Source: Calothrix sp. PCC 6303
GTDB taxonomy: Bacteria; Cyanobacteriota; Cyanobacteriia; Cyanobacteriales; Nostocaceae
Reading direction: 5' to 3'
Length of the DNA stretch: 64,000 bases
Assembly: GCF_000317435.1 (NCBI RefSeq)
Contig: NC_019751.1
Coordinates: forward strand, 1,612,001 to 1,676,000
Shown: in pieces, positions 27,664-38,354 of the stretch
Position numbering within the stretch: position 1 is the first letter of the stretch
Layout: every line of letters begins with the position of its first letter
The notes under the pieces: generated by a model
Databases searched by the model: none
The model's input: the letters and a program-made list of their open reading frames with translations, nothing else
Told to the model about the DNA's origin: nothing
Position numbers and translations under genes: made by a program

Positions 27664-29571
27664 ATGCATCTGAGTGAAATTACACACCCCAACCAGTTGC
27701 ACGGTTTATCGGTTCGGCAGCTACAAGCGATCGCACAACAAATTCGAGACAAGCACCTGCAAACCGTCGCCGCGACTGGAGGGCACTTGGGACCGGGTTT
27801 AGGTGTTGTTGAATTAACATTAGGACTCTACCAAACACTCGATCTAGATCAAGATAAAGTTATCTGGGATGTAGGGCACCAAGCATATCCCCACAAACTC
27901 ATTACCGGACGCTACCAAGATTTTCACACGTTACGTCAAAAAGATGGTGTAGCCGGCTATCTCAAACGCTGCGAAAACAAATTTGACCACTTCGGTGCTG
28001 GACATGCATCAACCAGTATTTCCGCTGGCTTAGGGATGGCAATGGCAAGGGATGCCAAAGGTGAAAAATTTAAGGTTGTCTCCATCATCGGTGATGGCGC
28101 ATTAACTGGAGGCATGGCATTAGAGGCAATTAACCACGCCGGACACATGCCAAAAACCAATCTTTTGGTAGTTCTCAACGACAATGAGATGTCCATCTCA
28201 CCCAACGTTGGCGCAATCCCTCGCTACCTCAACAAAATGCGTCTCTCACCACCGATTCAATTCTTCTCAGGTAACATAGAAGAACAATTTAAAAATATTC
28301 CCTTTGTTGGAGAATCATTATCACCCGAACTTGCCCGCATTAAAGAAGGGATGAAACGGTTAGCAGTGCCCAAAGTTGGAGCAGTGTTTGAAGAACTTGG
28401 CTTTACATACATGGGACCTGTTGATGGTCATAATTTAGAAGAACTAATCACCACCTTCCAACAGGCACATCAAATTACCGGACCAGTTTTAGTCCATGTT
28501 GCCACCACCAAAGGTAAGGGTTATGAAATAGCCGAAAAGGATCAAGTTGGTTATCATGCCCAAACCCCCTTCAACCCCACAACCGGGAAAGCAATTCCTT
28601 CCACCAAACCCAAACCCCCAGCCTACGCCAAAGTTTTCGCCCACACCCTAGTCAAACTTGCCGAACAAAACCCCAAAATTATCGGCATCACTGCGGCAAT
28701 GGCAACAGGTACAGGCTTGGACAAACTTCAGCAAAAATTACCCAACCAATACATTGATGTGGGAATTGCTGAACAACATGCCGTCACCCTCTCTGCTGGT
28801 TTAGCTTGTGAAGGAATGCGTCCAGTAGTGGCAATTTATTCCACATTTCTCCAACGAGCATTTGACCAAATTATCCATGATGTCTGCATTCAAAACCTCC
28901 CCGTCTTTTTCTGTTTAGATCGTGCCGGAATCGTCGGAGCAGATGGTCCCACCCACCAAGGAATGTATGACATTGCTTACCTGCGATGTATACCCAACAT
29001 GGTATTGATGGCTCCCAAAGACGAAGCCGAACTACAACGGATGATCGTAACAGGAGTTGACTACACAAGTGGTCCTATTGCCATGCGTTTCCCTCGCGGT
29101 AGTGGTTATGGTGTACCTTTAATGGAAGAAGGTTGGGAACCATTAGAAATCGGCAAAGGCGAAATTCTCCGCCATGGAGATGATGTGCTTTTAGTGGCAT
29201 ACGGAACAATGGTGAATTCTGCCATGCAAACGGCTGAAGTTCTTAATGAGCATGGAATTCAAGCTACAGTGGTTAACGCCAGATTTGCCAAACCATTAGA
29301 CACTGAGTTGATTTTACCACTTGCTAAAAAAATCGGACGCGTGGTGACACTAGAAGAAGGTTGTGTCATGGGTGGCTTTGGTACAGCAGTCGCGGAAGCA
29401 TTGTTAGATGCTGATGTAGTTGTCCCTGTGAAGCGTATTGGTATCCCCGATATTTTAGTAGATCATGCAGAACCCGATCAATCTAAAGTTGAACTGGGTT
29501 TAACTAGTTCGCAAATTGCCGAAAGTGTTATGACAGCTTTCTTTAAACCGCAATTATCTGTGGTGAGTTAA
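27664..29571 (+). CDS. dxs: 1-deoxy-D-xylulose-5-phosphate synthase
   Basis: 635 residues, full length. The thiamine-diphosphate site shows [18 protein letters not shown] near 142-159 and the later [13 protein letters not shown] near 170-182; [15 protein letters not shown] near 41-55 is the N-terminal substrate loop; [20 protein letters not shown] near 420-439 and FPRGSGYG mark the transketolase-like middle; the C-terminal domain carries [18 protein letters not shown]. It joins pyruvate and glyceraldehyde 3-phosphate in the first step of the MEP pathway, supplying carotenoids and the phytol of chlorophyll. Single gene with a long leader. Confidence 0.97.
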   Translation: MHLSEITHPNQLHGLSVRQLQAIAQQIRDKHLQTVAATGGHLGPGLGVVELTLGLYQTLDLDQDKVIWDVGHQAYPHKLITGRYQDFHTLRQKDGVAGYLKRCENKFDHFGAGHASTSISAGLGMAMARDAKGEKFKVVSIIGDGALTGGMALEAINHAGHMPKTNLLVVLNDNEMSISPNVGAIPRYLNKMRLSPPIQFFSGNIEEQFKNIPFVGESLSPELARIKEGMKRLAVPKVGAVFEELGFTYMGPVDGHNLEELITTFQQAHQITGPVLVHVATTKGKGYEIAEKDQVGYHAQTPFNPTTGKAIPSTKPKPPAYAKVFAHTLVKLAEQNPKIIGITAAMATGTGLDKLQQKLPNQYIDVGIAEQHAVTLSAGLACEGMRPVVAIYSTFLQRAFDQIIHDVCIQNLPVFFCLDRAGIVGADGPTHQGMYDIAYLRCIPNMVLMAPKDEAELQRMIVTGVDYTSGPIAMRFPRGSGYGVPLMEEGWEPLEIGKGEILRHGDDVLLVAYGTMVNSAMQTAEVLNEHGIQATVVNARFAKPLDTELILPLAKKIGRVVTLEEGCVMGGFGTAVAEALLDADVVVPVKRIGIPDILVDHAEPDQSKVELGLTSSQIAESVMTAFFKPQLSVVS

Positions 29572-29625
29572 AAGTCAGAGGGAAAATAAATTCATTCCTC
29601 CTAGTCTCAGCTCAAAGGTAGTGGT

Positions 29626-29730
29626 ATAAGCGGTTTTCAGATGAGTAAAGTATGTTGATCTTACTCCCATTCCTCGAAGGGAAGGGGTTGGGGGTTAGGT
29701 CGGCTATTGGACATAACCTAGAAACGCTAT
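29626..29730 (+). repeat. Dispersed repeat, copy 1 of 2 in the window
   Basis: About 105 bases, starting near AGCGGTTTTCAGATGAGT and including GGGGTTGGGGGTTAGGTCGG, that recur with differences at 63844-63949 in the same orientation. It has no coding capacity and sits just downstream of dxs. Confidence 0.8.
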
Positions 29731-29923
29731 ATTATGCGTCATTACCAATAGGGGCAAGAATCCCATTAGATTTTGATTTTCTCGATATTGTGACCATGCC
29801 GTCTGCATAAATTATACCAATTTGAAAAAACAGCGTGACAGATAGATATTTGTAGAGACCTAGCAGTGCTACGTCTCCACCGTTGAATCTGTTGCAATCA
29901 TTATTTGAATTGGTATTAAAAAG

Positions 29924-29961
29924 AAAAAAGTAGAGACGTAACATCAGGTCTCTACTTTTTT
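29924..29961. terminator. Symmetric hairpin, probable bidirectional terminator
   Basis: AAAAAAGTAGAGAC and GTCTCTACTTTTTT form a perfect 14-pair stem around a ten-base loop. With T-runs on both strands it can stop transcription from either side, between dxs and the convergent large surface protein gene. Confidence 0.75.
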
Positions 29962-30235
29962 CTAGAAATGTCTATTCTACTAGAGTGCCAGTCCAGTAGA
30001 AGTGCTTGACCTAAAACGCAAGATACGCGTGTTGTTAAAATTGGGAATTTTAGTGTTCTGTTTTATGCGAACCCTAAAAATCAGACCCAATAATTTTACC
30101 CAAAATATACGTTTTATCCTAACCCACATACCTTCTTTTTTGTCAACATATATTAGTGGACTGGCTCTCTAGTACAGCATGGCACCACTTAATGCTGATA
30201 AAAGCCTGTATTACTAGCTTTTGTGCCTTCATACA

Positions 30236-33200
30236 CTAAGCAATTTTCCAGAAAGTATCATCCTCCTTTGTCACCATACTTGAGGCAGTCATTTGCGAAC
30301 CCTGCAACAGAATATTTTCTCCGGTACGGTAGTTGCGATATAAAACATCGATTTTGTTATCACCATTCAAATCAATTAACCTCTCAATTAACGAGTCAGT
30401 GCTTTGTTTGGGTAAGAAAAACGACTTTTCTAACTCACCAAATTGGCTGCTCATTTCCCAGATAGCACCTTCACCTGTAGCAAAGTTTTGCCATACAAAA
30501 TCGGTTTTACCATCATTATTGATATCTGCAACACCAACTATTTTCCAGCTTGTATCGATTCTATCCTTGAAGGTGATACTACCCGCGATGACAGCACCGT
30601 TCAAATTCCACAAAGCATTATCACCTGTGCTATTGTTACGCCAGAGAATTTCTAATTGACCATCGCCGTTACTATCAGTAATTCCCTTAATTTCCCAATT
30701 TAAGTCAATCGGTTCTGACGAAACATAAACACCACTGTTCAAGATATTAGAATCATTCCCACCCATCAACCAGGCGGCAACTTCTCCAGATTTCACATTT
30801 CGCCATAGTATATCAAGTTTGCGATCGCTATTGAAGTCGGCAACGCCTTGGATATACCAATTCTCATCTGCTTTTGTGTCAAACAATACGGGTTTTTCCA
30901 GCGTTTCACCCTTCATCAACCACAGTGCATTCTCGCCAGATTTCTGATTTCGCCATAGTATATCGACATTCCCATCTCCGTTGAAATCGGCAACATGTTC
31001 AATTTCCCAGTTGAGATCAATTTTTCCTAAAGAAATTTTCCTTTCGACAGTTGTACCATTCATCTGTCTAATTTCTACTTCACCTGTGCGAGAATTTCGC
31101 CACAACAAATCATTTTTTCCGTCACCAGTGAAATCAGTATTTTGACCAAATTCATCATCAAGAATGGTTCCAATACCATTATTTGGGAGTTCCGAATATG
31201 TTGCATTTTTTAGGTTGCGTACATCAATTCTAAATGTCTCATTTGCTTCAAACTGAGTATCAGCAACAATATCAACTGTGAATGTTTTACTACTTTCACC
31301 AGCCGCAAATAGCAGCTTCCCACTGGTAGATACATAATCACCTTTTTCGCTACTTGCTGTTCCATCAGCAGTTATGTAATCGAAACTAACCTCTTCATCA
31401 CTGATGTTAGAGAGTTGGGCAGTAAATGTAAAACTAGTGTTGCCGTCATTACCTTCATATTTACTGACATTAGCAATACTAACAACAGGTTTTAAATCAT
31501 CATTCTCAATCGTACCAATGGCACTAGTATTTTTACCAAGTGTGACATTTTTCTCGTTACTGAGATTAACTGTGAAAGTTTGGTTTTCTTCAAATTTGCC
31601 GTCACCCTTAACTGCAACCTTGATAGTTTTACTAGTTTCACCAGGTTTAAAAGTAACAGTACCTTTTGTCTCAACGTAATCAGCATCAACAATGGTGGCA
31701 GCTCCATCCGCAGTAGCATAATCAACTGTGATTTCCTCAGTACTAGCTTGGGAAAGAGTAATGGTAAAAGCATAATCAGTTGTTTTACCAGCGACTCCCT
31801 CCTGAACACTAGTAACAACCGAGGCTATTTCAACTAGTAATGGGTTGATGGTAATCGTAAAAGTTTTTTCTTCAGAAATATCTTTACCATCATCTAAAGT
31901 GCCACCATTATCTTGAACCGTAACACCCACTGTTACATTTGTGGATTCGAGAACACTAGCAACAGGGGTAAACATCAAGTTACCCTTAGCATCAATACTT
32001 ATATCTTTAAACAATTCGGGATGACTGTTGTTGCTGATGCTATATTTAAGGGCAGTTTGATTTAATTCATTTTCAGCCCCAGAGGTAAAACTGGCATAGG
32101 TATTAAAAGTTTGCTTACCACTACCTGCAACAACCTCAATCTTTTCTCCAAGTGTCACCATCGGTGCATCATTAACAGGTGTAACGTTGATTTTGATGGT
32201 ATCAGAGTCCTTTAAATCTCCACCACCATCAACTTCTGTGGTTACAACTTCAATTGTCGCTTCCCCATTAAAATCTTTAGTTGGTTTAAAAATCAGATTT
32301 TTCAGCGCCAGATTTACATCGCTAAGATTACCACTGAGAGAAATATTTCCTGTCCCACTACCACTGCTTATATCATCAGCCAAAGTGAGAATACCATTAC
32401 TAGTTGTGAGAGTAACTTGAATTTGGGTATTAACAGATTCGATATCGCTAACGCTAATGCCATTGGTATCAGAGAAAGTTAAACTACCATCTTCTTTCAC
32501 TGTCTGAATTGTGGGAGGGAGATTATTGACAGGTGCATCATTAACTGGCTTTACTTCAATCGTAAAAGTCTGTTCATCAGAAATATTCAAACCTGTCTCA
32601 TCGTCTTTTAATGTCACTTTAAAAGTTGCAGTCCCAAAAGCATTAGCAGCAGGTTTAAAGCTTAAATTACCTGTTTTTCCATCAATCGTAGGTAATTCAG
32701 CAAACAGTTTTTTGTCATCATCACTCATGGAAACAACTGAAAAAGTCAGTTTTTGCCTTGATTCATTACTAGCACCTGCCGAAATATTTGTTGCCCACTT
32801 CTCAAATAATGGTGTGGCAATTGGATCTTCATTAACTTCAATATTTTCACCCTTGGTGAAGAAAGGAGCATCATTAACAGGATTAACCTTAATAGCAATA
32901 CTACTGCTGGTAATTGAGGAGCCACCTATAGCAACATCTGAAGTATTTTGATCATCAGTGACAATCTCAATTGTGGTGTCCCCATTAAAATCTGAGACTG
33001 GTTTAAATAATAAACCATTGAGAATATTGTTAATCTGATCAACCCTGCCAATCAACTGCACTTTTCCAGTATCATTACCTTCAATTTGAACAGCGGGATT
33101 GCCATCAGCATACAGCAAACTGAGAATGCCTTTAGCAGCAGAAAGTGTCACTTTTACAGGCTTAATTTCTGTGGGATTTGTATCAGCATCAATATCACTA

Positions 33201-36121
33201 ATACTAATAGCTCTATTCCCAAAAGTGAATTCACTATCCTCTTCCACAACTTGAACATCAGTGGGAATAGTATTAATTGGTTTATCATTTACTGGCTTAA
33301 CAGTAATGCTAAAAGATTGAGGAGCAGAGACATTAACACCCTCACCACTTCCATTATCTTCAAGTCTAACGGTTATATTTGCGACACCATTCTTATTGTC
33401 TGCTAATTTATAAGATAGGGTACCATCTGGAGCAATTTTAATTGGTTCTGGTCCAACAAATAAATCTTCACGGTCATTACTTACAATTACAAACTTACGA
33501 GTTTGACTCGATTCATCACCTGCACCTGCGGAAATTTTGGTTGCCCAAGAAATACTTTGGCTACCAGCATCTTCATTAACTTCAATATCTTTCCCCTTGG
33601 TGAAGAAAGGGGCATCATTAATTGGATTAACTTTAATAAAGATAGTATCGGTATCTTTGAGTGAGTTGCTATCACCTACAGCACCTTGATCGTTAGTTGT
33701 AATTGTGATTTGGGTATCACCATTAAAGTTAATTAAAGGCTGAAATGTCAAACCATTGAGAGCAGCATTAATATTTTTGAGAGTACCCGTCAGGATTATA
33801 TTGGCAGTTCCATTACCTTCTATCTTGCTGAGTTGTTCAATACCAGATACCACAGAAAGAGAACCATTCGCTGTATCTAAATTTACCTTCATCAAACGAG
33901 CATTGGCTTCAATGTCATCAATATCTATATCAATATCACTGATGCTAATCAACTTATTGCCAGAGAATACCAGGGATTCATCTTCATTAATAATCAAAGG
34001 ATTCTTGATAATATCAGGAAGATTATTTACTGGCGCATCATTAACTGACTGCACCTCAATTGTAAACTCCTGAGAAGGTGATATTTTACTATCCGCTAAA
34101 CCTACATTATCTTGAAGTTGGACAGTAACTTTAGCAATTCCATTTTGATCTTTTGCTAGTTTATAGGTAAGAACACCTGTTGATGAAATTTCTGGCTGCT
34201 TTTCAAACAGTGAGTTTTTATTGTTACTAACAATAAAATTTAGTGGCTGACTAGATTCATTATCTGCACCTGCAAAAATATTTCTTGCCCAGGTAACATC
34301 TTTAATTTCAGCATCTTCTTTTACAACTTGGTTAGAACCTGATGTGAATGATGGAACGTTGTTAACAGGAAGGACATCGATTTTGATAGTATTTTCGGCT
34401 TTTAAAGCTCCACCACTACCTGTTGAACCTTGATCATTCGTGGAGATTATAATTGATGTGGAACCGTTAAAGTTACGGGTCGGCTTAAATTTCAAGCCAT
34501 TTAAAGTTGTGTTGATATTGGTAACAGTTCCCGTAAGGGTGACAATACCCGTACCATTACCTCTTAAAGCTATGTTAGTATTTGTCGGAATTTCTAATAT
34601 TCCGTTTGCTGTAGTTAGAGTAACTTGAATATCATTAGTACCAGCATCAACATCACTTACAGAAATTGCGTTTTCACCTGAGAAAGTAAGAGATGTGTCT
34701 TCATCTATAATTAAGCTTGTTAAAGGTACCTTGTTGATTGGTGCATCGTTAACTGGATTAACTGTAATTGTGAATGTTTGCTCTAATGATTCATCTTTAC
34801 CGTTAAGATCGGTGCCACTCTTATCTTTGAGTTTGACACGGACGGTAGCGGTACCACTTTTGTTATCTGCTGGTGTGTAAGTAAGGATACCATCTTTTGA
34901 AATAGCCGGATCAACTATAAAAAGATTTTTATCTGGGGTATCAACAACTGTATCAACAATAAACTCAAGTTCCTGATTTAATTCATCCGAAGGACCAGCG
35001 AAAATATTTGTTGCCCAAGCTGTAGCTAAAGTTACTGCACCAGAGTCTTCATTGATGCTCTGATCACCTCCTTTAGTGAATGTAGGAGCATCATTTACAC
35101 TTCTGACATCAATTTTAATGGTATCTGTGGCTCTTTTAATTCCGCCACTACCTGTATTTCCTAAGTCACTAGTGGTAACTTTTATGTAGGCAAAGCTATC
35201 ACCACCAGAACCACTTGAGCTATTAAAGTTGGGGGTAGGTTTAAAAATTAAACCATTTAAGATATTGTTGACTTTCAGAATTTGACCTGTCAATGTTACA
35301 GATGCACTCTCATTGCCACTCAAATTCACTCCACTATCTGGAGTATTATTGACCCTGATAGTTCCATTGGTACTTTCTAAAGTAACTTGGATAGAGCCAA
35401 GATCAGCATCAATATCATTAACTTGGATTGCATTATTCAGAAAAAGTTCTTCGTCTTCATTGACTTTGAGTGGGGTTTCCTCTGTGTTTAGAGGAATAGT
35501 GTTGAATGGTGCATCATTCACAGAGTTAATTTTGATGGATGCTGAATCAGTTTCTATACTAAAGGATGTTGAACCACCAGCTTTGTTAAATGTATCTGCG
35601 GTTTCACCATTGGCTATTTGATTACTTTGATCCCAAGCGCGGAAAGTAATTCCATCCGAGATGGTACCGAATTCATTTGGATTGGGTTGGAAGTAGATTC
35701 GTGTAGCTGAATCTGCGGCAAGCAGTCTAGCGTTACCTATAGATGCAGTATTTAGGTCATTCCAATTTTTTCCATCATCAATACTAAAATACCAATTACC
35801 TTTCGTAGTATTCGTGCTAATAACAGCAATACCTGTTAATGCTCCAGGATCTTTGTCAGTGACATTACCATTTACACTCACTAAAGAAGAGACTAAAGAA
35901 CCAACTACACCAGAACCAGCTGGTTCTGGTGCATCTTCATCAATGGGATTGAAGTTCAGATTTGTGTCCTTCAATATAGGAGCGGTGTTCTCTACTATGC
36001 TGCTGCTAGCGAATTGTGTTAACTGGTTGTTAGTACCAGGTATGTCAGTATTCAGAGGTGAAGCCGACACTGATTGGTTAGTGAATTCTGGGTTGATGTT
36101 GGTTGATAAATTATTGTTCAC
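30236..36121 (-). CDS. Giant repetitive surface protein (cadherin-like, Calx-beta and FG-GAP/VCBS repeats)
   Basis: 1961 residues. After a 60-residue polar N-terminus and a segment ending near 200, there are about twelve alternating cadherin-like units, each joined by PVNDAP; one type carries (E/D)DxxLxFxxxxxIxVxDxD, the other FTKGxxIEVNEDA. Two Calx-beta domains follow near 1450-1680 (ASVVTSVQEG, YATADGAATIVDADY). The last 280 residues hold FG-GAP/VCBS units with D-x-N-x-D-G-x-x-D-(I/F)-L-W-R-N, which bind calcium. There is no signal peptide, so export by a type I system through the C-terminus is plausible. Likely an adhesin or sheath protein. Monocistronic. Confidence 0.88.
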   Translation of the reverse strand: MNNNLSTNINPEFTNQSVSASPLNTDIPGTNNQLTQFASSSIVENTAPILKDTNLNFNPIDEDAPEPAGSGVVGSLVSSLVSVNGNVTDKDPGALTGIAVISTNTTKGNWYFSIDDGKNWNDLNTASIGNARLLAADSATRIYFQPNPNEFGTISDGITFRAWDQSNQIANGETADTFNKAGGSTSFSIETDSASIKINSVNDAPFNTIPLNTEETPLKVNEDEELFLNNAIQVNDIDADLGSIQVTLESTNGTIRVNNTPDSGVNLSGNESASVTLTGQILKVNNILNGLIFKPTPNFNSSSGSGGDSFAYIKVTTSDLGNTGSGGIKRATDTIKIDVRSVNDAPTFTKGGDQSINEDSGAVTLATAWATNIFAGPSDELNQELEFIVDTVVDTPDKNLFIVDPAISKDGILTYTPADNKSGTATVRVKLKDKSGTDLNGKDESLEQTFTITVNPVNDAPINKVPLTSLIIDEDTSLTFSGENAISVSDVDAGTNDIQVTLTTANGILEIPTNTNIALRGNGTGIVTLTGTVTNINTTLNGLKFKPTRNFNGSTSIIISTNDQGSTGSGGALKAENTIKIDVLPVNNVPSFTSGSNQVVKEDAEIKDVTWARNIFAGADNESSQPLNFIVSNNKNSLFEKQPEISSTGVLTYKLAKDQNGIAKVTVQLQDNVGLADSKISPSQEFTIEVQSVNDAPVNNLPDIIKNPLIINEDESLVFSGNKLISISDIDIDIDDIEANARLMKVNLDTANGSLSVVSGIEQLSKIEGNGTANIILTGTLKNINAALNGLTFQPLINFNGDTQITITTNDQGAVGDSNSLKDTDTIFIKVNPINDAPFFTKGKDIEVNEDAGSQSISWATKISAGAGDESSQTRKFVIVSNDREDLFVGPEPIKIAPDGTLSYKLADNKNGVANITVRLEDNGSGEGVNVSAPQSFSITVKPVNDKPINTIPTDVQVVEEDSEFTFGNRAISISDIDADTNPTEIKPVKVTLSAAKGILSLLYADGNPAVQIEGNDTGKVQLIGRVDQINNILNGLLFKPVSDFNGDTTIEIVTDDQNTSDVAIGGSSITSSSIAIKVNPVNDAPFFTKGENIEVNEDPIATPLFEKWATNISAGASNESRQKLTFSVVSMSDDDKKLFAELPTIDGKTGNLSFKPAANAFGTATFKVTLKDDETGLNISDEQTFTIEVKPVNDAPVNNLPPTIQTVKEDGSLTFSDTNGISVSDIESVNTQIQVTLTTSNGILTLADDISSGSGTGNISLSGNLSDVNLALKNLIFKPTKDFNGEATIEVVTTEVDGGGDLKDSDTIKINVTPVNDAPMVTLGEKIEVVAGSGKQTFNTYASFTSGAENELNQTALKYSISNNSHPELFKDISIDAKGNLMFTPVASVLESTNVTVGVTVQDNGGTLDDGKDISEEKTFTITINPLLVEIASVVTSVQEGVAGKTTDYAFTITLSQASTEEITVDYATADGAATIVDADYVETKGTVTFKPGETSKTIKVAVKGDGKFEENQTFTVNLSNEKNVTLGKNTSAIGTIENDDLKPVVSIANVSKYEGNDGNTSFTFTAQLSNISDEEVSFDYITADGTASSEKGDYVSTSGKLLFAAGESSKTFTVDIVADTQFEANETFRIDVRNLKNATYSELPNNGIGTILDDEFGQNTDFTGDGKNDLLWRNSRTGEVEIRQMNGTTVERKISLGKIDLNWEIEHVADFNGDGNVDILWRNQKSGENALWLMKGETLEKPVLFDTKADENWYIQGVADFNSDRKLDILWRNVKSGEVAAWLMGGNDSNILNSGVYVSSEPIDLNWEIKGITDSNGDGQLEILWRNNSTGDNALWNLNGAVIAGSITFKDRIDTSWKIVGVADINNDGKTDFVWQNFATGEGAIWEMSSQFGELEKSFFLPKQSTDSLIERLIDLNGDNKIDVLYRNYRTGENILLQGSQMTASSMVTKEDDTFWKIA

Positions 36122-36989
36122 AATTTTTTCCTTGTTTTCTGAGGGAATTTCTGATGCAATTTATGGAGAAATAATTCAACTAAGCAAGATAAATACGGGA
36201 TGACTAATTAAATTTAGATAAGTTGAAAATAGGTACCTGATTCTCTTAAATAGATAGCAAAAATAGGTGTCACGTTTCTTTCCACGACAATAGGTTATAA
36301 AGTCATTCAATCAGTTAAAATTTCTCTGATTATTGTTTTGTAGAATTGCGAAAAATAAAGGTGAATTTATTTGACGGTGCGAGAAATTTTCGATGGTCTG
36401 AAACAGCGTGCAGTATTACTAATGATGTTCAAAATTAGTTGTTAATAAACTCTGAAGATATTGTTCCCAAAAATTTGTAAAAAGTTAACGCTGGGATTAT
36501 ATTTTTTGGTATAAGTGCTTTTACTGATCTAGCATATCGATTTTGCTAAGTAAGGGTAGGTAAAATAATGGAATAATCTTAAAATTATAAAAAAAAGACT
36601 GGTAAGCTGCTGCACAGCTAAATCCTATCAGTTTAAAAATCGTAACTTTTGTGGTATGAAAAGAATTTGCCGGAGAGAAATTCTTTCCGGCAAACTAAGT
36701 CCTGCGGACACGCTACGCGAACGGGGCATCCTGCGTGCTTTATATATAGGTTTATGTATATAAATTAGTCGCTTAGGAATGCATATTAAATAAAATGCAA
36801 GTTTTTATTTTGTGGAACAGGCATCCTGCTTGTACAAATTAGATTAACGAACGCTGCCCATTCCACAAGATATGTATATTATTTAATTGCTAATCCTTAA
36901 CATACAAAAGTATTCCCAATGGCGGTAATATCTTCTGCTTCGTTTAAATAACTTCGCTGTTCCCCTTGACAGCAGGTCTCTCCGAGAGA
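36122..36989. other. Long leader/intergenic region upstream of the giant surface gene
   Basis: AT-rich and without supported genes. A GC tract at 36700-36735 (GTCCTGCGGACACGCTACGC) is a dispersed small repeat. The promoter of the giant gene is expected between 36130 and 36400. Confidence 0.45.
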
Positions 36990-37676
36990 TTATTGTGGAA
37001 TCTCTGTTTCTTGATGCAGCTCCATTAATCTTTGTTTGAGGCGCTGTGCTTCGCCTTGGTCTATGAGGGAACCCTTTTCTAGTAGAAATGCGCCATCACA
37101 ATAGTTTAACTCATCGAGACGATGGGTTACCCAAAGTGCTGTGATACCTCGATTTTTAACTAACTTTTGAACTCCTGCTACCAGTTCAATTTGGCTATCA
37201 GGGTCTAGTAAAGCTGTGGGTTCATCTAATAATAGGACATCACAGTTGCGGGCTAAAGCGCCGGCAATAGCTACTCGCTGTTTTTGTCCACCACTGAGGG
37301 CATAAATGGGACGACGGATTAAGGAGAGTAAGTTGACTGCTGTTAGTGCTTCTTCAACACGCGATCGCACTACTGCATGAGACAACTTTTCTGATACTAA
37401 ACCAAATGCAACATCTGCCCCCACTGTCGGCATCACTAATTGATGATCTGGGTTCTGAAAAACAAAGCCTACGGGTTCCGAAACGCGAATTTTACCAGAT
37501 TGGGGGTTTAATAAACCTGCCAACAAGCGAAGTAAAGTTGATTTCCCACTGCCGTTAGTACCCAAAAGCATCCAAAATTCGCCTTTGGGTACTTCCAGCG
37601 AGCAAGATTTGATCGCGCTCACACCCGAAGCCCAACTAAAATTTAATTCGCTGACTTCGATGCCGAGTTGTATCAT
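36990..37676 (-). CDS. ABC transporter ATPase of the energy-coupling-factor/CbiO type
   Basis: 228 residues, a single nucleotide-binding domain. Walker A is LLGTNGSGKSTLL near 37-49, the Q-loop lies in VGFVFQNPDHQLVMP, the signature is LSGGQKQRVAIAGAL near 129-143, Walker B is DVLLLDEPTALLD near 149-161 and the switch histidine is in WVTHRLDEL. The FQNPDHQ segment is typical of ECF ATPases for cobalt, nickel, biotin or other vitamins. No partner membrane protein is adjacent, so the substrate is open. It follows the UPF0367 gene after 20 bases and is probably co-transcribed. Confidence 0.85.
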   Translation of the reverse strand: MIQLGIEVSELNFSWASGVSAIKSCSLEVPKGEFWMLLGTNGSGKSTLLRLLAGLLNPQSGKIRVSEPVGFVFQNPDHQLVMPTVGADVAFGLVSEKLSHAVVRSRVEEALTAVNLLSLIRRPIYALSGGQKQRVAIAGALARNCDVLLLDEPTALLDPDSQIELVAGVQKLVKNRGITALWVTHRLDELNYCDGAFLLEKGSLIDQGEAQRLKQRLMELHQETEIPQ

Positions 37677-37696
37677 TTATCTATATAGCCTGATAT

Positions 37697-37969
37697 CTAT
37701 TCAGCACTGAGAGCAAAGAAACCAGGAGGTCTACCCCCACCTGCTGCCGTACCTTCTTTCTGAATTACCTGTACTCCAGAAACTTCACTGGCTCGAACGG
37801 CTATTTTTTTCTCGGTTTTTCCCTCGCATTTCAACTCGATGATATCAGGAGTGCCTGAACGCATCGCCGTTAAAACTAACTGATACACTGCGTCGGCATC
37901 TTCAGCAGACTTACGTTGTACCGATAAGGGAAAAGGAGTGTTTTTAACCGTTAAATCGATGTTGAACAT
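37697..37969 (-). CDS. UPF0367 family protein
   Basis: 90 residues, a cyanobacteria-restricted family. The core FNIDLTVKNTPFPLSVQRKS and VYQLVLTAMRSGTPDIIEL, then a glycine-rich end GGGRPPGFFALSAE, fit it. There is no known function. It heads a leftward unit with the ABC ATPase and diverges from psbD. Confidence 0.85.
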   Translation of the reverse strand: MFNIDLTVKNTPFPLSVQRKSAEDADAVYQLVLTAMRSGTPDIIELKCEGKTEKKIAVRASEVSGVQVIQKEGTAAGGGRPPGFFALSAE

Positions 37970-38354
37970 TTAGCTCTCATAAAAATCTGATTTTCAGCCT
38001 TTATTCTAACGCCCGTCTAGGTTGTTGGGGACTAATTAACCATTAGTGTTTTCGCAAGTTGACTGAAATTACTGAGAATGCCTCAGTGACAACCTGTTGA
38101 CTTCGATTTTTCACTTTTTGACTGGGATTTCACTGCAAGCATTTTTAACCCTGATTTGCCAAAATGTTAACAAAAGTTAAAATTAATTAAAAATAGACTG
38201 GAAAAAATAGGAATTTACTCCTAGAATAATTAGAGACAGTAAAAAAATGTAAACTAGGTTGACAACCTAGTGCGTCCCTGCCTAGTCAGAGGACTTAACT
38301 GTCTTTCCTAGGTAGGAACAAACCCCGAAATTATAAAACCATTGGAGAAAACAG
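37970..38354 (+). promoter_or_regulatory. psbD promoter and leader with a stem-loop
   Basis: The 385-base divergent region upstream of psbD contains a perfect inverted repeat ACTAGGTT-GAC-AACCTAGT at 38253-38271 about 85 bases before the ATG. The GGAG at 38344-38347 is the ribosome site. psbD genes of this kind in other cyanobacteria respond to light through leader elements; a role for this stem is inferred. The region also drives the UPF0367 gene leftward. Confidence 0.55.

Larger units (their letters stand above)
29572..30235. other. Intergenic region rich in dispersed repeats and hairpins
   Basis: Contains the 105-base repeat at 29626-29730, an imperfect palindrome at 29852-29880 (GTAGAGACCTAGC / GCTACGTCTCCAC) and the hairpin at 29924-29961. 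No gene is supported; a 70-codon frame at 29732-29944 is made of these repeats. Confidence 0.6.

Noticed and set aside
29732-29944. Possible 70-residue leftward gene
   Set aside because: It consists of palindromic repeat and hairpin sequence with no coding character.
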